From contig CAZFQL010000012.1 in assembly GCA_964520905.1 (NCBI GenBank), positions 62,001 to 126,000 of the forward strand: a stretch of 64,000 nt of DNA, given 5' to 3'. Shown piece by piece: positions 62,976 to 64,000 of the stretch (positions are counted from its first letter, which is position 1; each line of letters opens with the position of its first letter). Below the pieces are notes generated by a model. It saw nothing but the letters and a program-made list of their open reading frames with translations, was not told the DNA's origin and made no database searches. The position numbers were made by a program, and so were the translations under genes. The DNA is from JAGVIE01 sp964520905 (GTDB lineage Bacteria > Bacteroidota > Ignavibacteria > UBA10030 > SZUA-254).

Positions 62976-64000
62976 TTGAACACAGAATCGAAAATATTGA
63001 GTCCCAGGTTTCCCCTCTTCACGAAAATACTCGGAGGATTCGGATTTATTATTCTATTCATGGTGGCAGCAAGTTTGACGATTTTATTCCAGTTATTACC
63101 AGAAGATCAATCGGAGTTCCGTGTCCTCCCCGTTATCCAATATCTTGATAATGTTTTCGAATCAGAGGTACAAGCGACACGCCATTATTTTGAAACAAGA
63201 AAAGAAATTGACGGTCAGAAATTAATACTCACATCGAAGCAATTCAAGAAAGCCGCTGATTCATTATTGAGCGTGAGCCAATCTCCCACAATTCAAGAAA
63301 TCGTGAACAATTCCGTAATATTGCATCGCAAATTTGAAACCTTCATCCAGCGGGAAAAAATTAATATAGAGAATAATCACACTTACAATGCTTTTACAGC
63401 GCTGCAATTAAAACAACCATTGATCGATTCAGTCAAGATGCAGATCGGCATGCTCAACCAGACATATCTGCCGATCTTGAATAATGCTTTGAAGAAATAC
63501 AATCAGAAAATGTCCATCGCAGTAACAACGGGAAGTATTATCCTGTTTCTCGCGCTTGCCATCGGAAGTGTGTTCGCTTTTTTGCTTGCCAGAGCTTTGA
63601 CGAAACCGATACAGGCATTGCAGGCGGGAACGCAAAGGGTCGGTGAAGGAAGTTACGAAACGGTTGTTGTAAGTTCGAACGATGAGATAGCAGATCTCAC
63701 GCGTGCTTTCAATATGATGAGCGATAAGTTGAAGCAACTCGACGAGATGCGCATGCAGATGATGTCCGAGATCTCACACGAGATGAGAACGCCGTTGCAG
63801 GTTATTAAGGCGGGTTGTTATTCAATCATTCATGCAAAAGATGGTCCTCAGTTGACTCAAAGGCAGCGTGATGCCGTAGGAATGATTCATCAAGCCACGA
63901 ACCGGATCAATAGTTTCGTAAATTCATTTCTGGATATTGCAAAAATGGAAGCCGGCTTGATGAAATTTAATTTCGAAAAAATTAATATAGTCGATCTGCT
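62976..64000 (+). CDS. Membrane sensor histidine kinase with HAMP domain (partial)
   Basis: The frame is open to the right edge; 341 codons are visible from TTG 62976, the first usable start after the in-frame stop at 62952. Order: membrane helix (ILGGFGFIILFMVAASLTILF, ~19-40), a periplasmic helical domain (~45-185), a second membrane helix (VTTGSIILFLALAIGSVFAFLLA), HAMP (~208-260, LTKPIQALQAGTQRVGEG), and HisKA with SEISHEMRTPLQVI (His ~266) and FLDIAKMEAGLMKF. The ATPase domain lies beyond the window. The periplasmic helical sensor resembles methyl-accepting-protein sensors. Confidence 0.88.
   Translation, partial: MNTESKILSPRFPLFTKILGGFGFIILFMVAASLTILFQLLPEDQSEFRVLPVIQYLDNVFESEVQATRHYFETRKEIDGQKLILTSKQFKKAADSLLSVSQSPTIQEIVNNSVILHRKFETFIQREKINIENNHTYNAFTALQLKQPLIDSVKMQIGMLNQTYLPILNNALKKYNQKMSIAVTTGSIILFLALAIGSVFAFLLARALTKPIQALQAGTQRVGEGSYETVVVSSNDEIADLTRAFNMMSDKLKQLDEMRMQMMSEISHEMRTPLQVIKAGCYSIIHAKDGPQLTQRQRDAVGMIHQATNRINSFVNSFLDIAKMEAGLMKFNFEKINIVDL

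Noticed and set aside
1..64000. tRNA or rRNA genes
   Set aside because: No cloverleaf-like sequence or conserved rRNA segment was noticed on either strand in the non-coding gaps.

Overview
The window looks like part of a chromosome scaffold from a Gram-negative bacterium of the Bacteroidota/Chlorobiota/Ignavibacteria neighbourhood. The evidence is five secreted proteins that end in a type IX secretion (T9SS) C-terminal sorting domain (NYPNPFNP, then LGQEVATLV, then SGVYFYRL, then KKMLLVR), an LpxC-FabZ fusion, tandem Skp/OmpH genes next to BamA, and an SdhC of the cytochrome b558 type. A run of exactly 100 N inside the CRISPR array shows a draft, probably metagenomic or short-read, assembly. 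Many starts are TTG. Candidate promoters fit a TTGAnn - 17 bp - TAnnTT pattern.

Layout. 1-3500: tail of a T9SS cargo protein, then a minus-strand pair (alpha/beta hydrolase and membrane M28 peptidase). 3500-14083: a complete type I-C CRISPR-Cas locus in the order cas3, cas5c, cas8c, cas7c, a BRO/DinD-like gene, cas4, a REP-associated tyrosine transposase (RAYT), cas1, cas2, leader and array. 14230-26483: glycosyltransferase, patatin-Omp85 fusion, archease and RtcB RNA ligase, a UvrD/AddA-like helicase-nuclease and a hybrid histidine kinase. 26496-38976: T9SS cargo (sialidase-like beta-propeller, phospholipase D-like, FN3 protein), a secreted zinc metallopeptidase, a response regulator and a membrane acyltransferase. 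38973-49096: one long minus-strand envelope operon read as uppS, bamA, two skp/ompH, lpxD, lpxC-fabZ, lpxA, lipM-like, panB, surE. 49307-52337: ybaB, recR, two related lipoproteins, ftsX. 52558-57824: secreted proteins, one apparently shut off by a TC-repeat frameshift, one with InlB-like repeats and one T9SS cargo. 58090-61459: succinate dehydrogenase/fumarate reductase sdhCAB. 61553-64000: a degenerate-receiver protein and the start of a HAMP histidine kinase.

The CRISPR locus is the most unusual part. The array changes repeat type part-way: leader-proximal repeats are the ordinary 32-nt I-C form, while the four leader-distal ones are 39 nt, because the 10-nt hairpin apex is replaced by a 17-nt hairpin. 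That hairpin is nearly the same as a dispersed palindromic element upstream of cas3. The same 34-nt spacer occurs on both sides of the switch. The cas operon has also been invaded twice: a RAYT gene bracketed by its own GTAG-hairpin REP elements sits between cas4 and cas1 (a further REP pair lies between cas8c and cas7c), and a BRO/DinD-like gene has separated cas4 from cas7c, leaving a copy of the cas4 5' end behind. All cas genes still appear intact.
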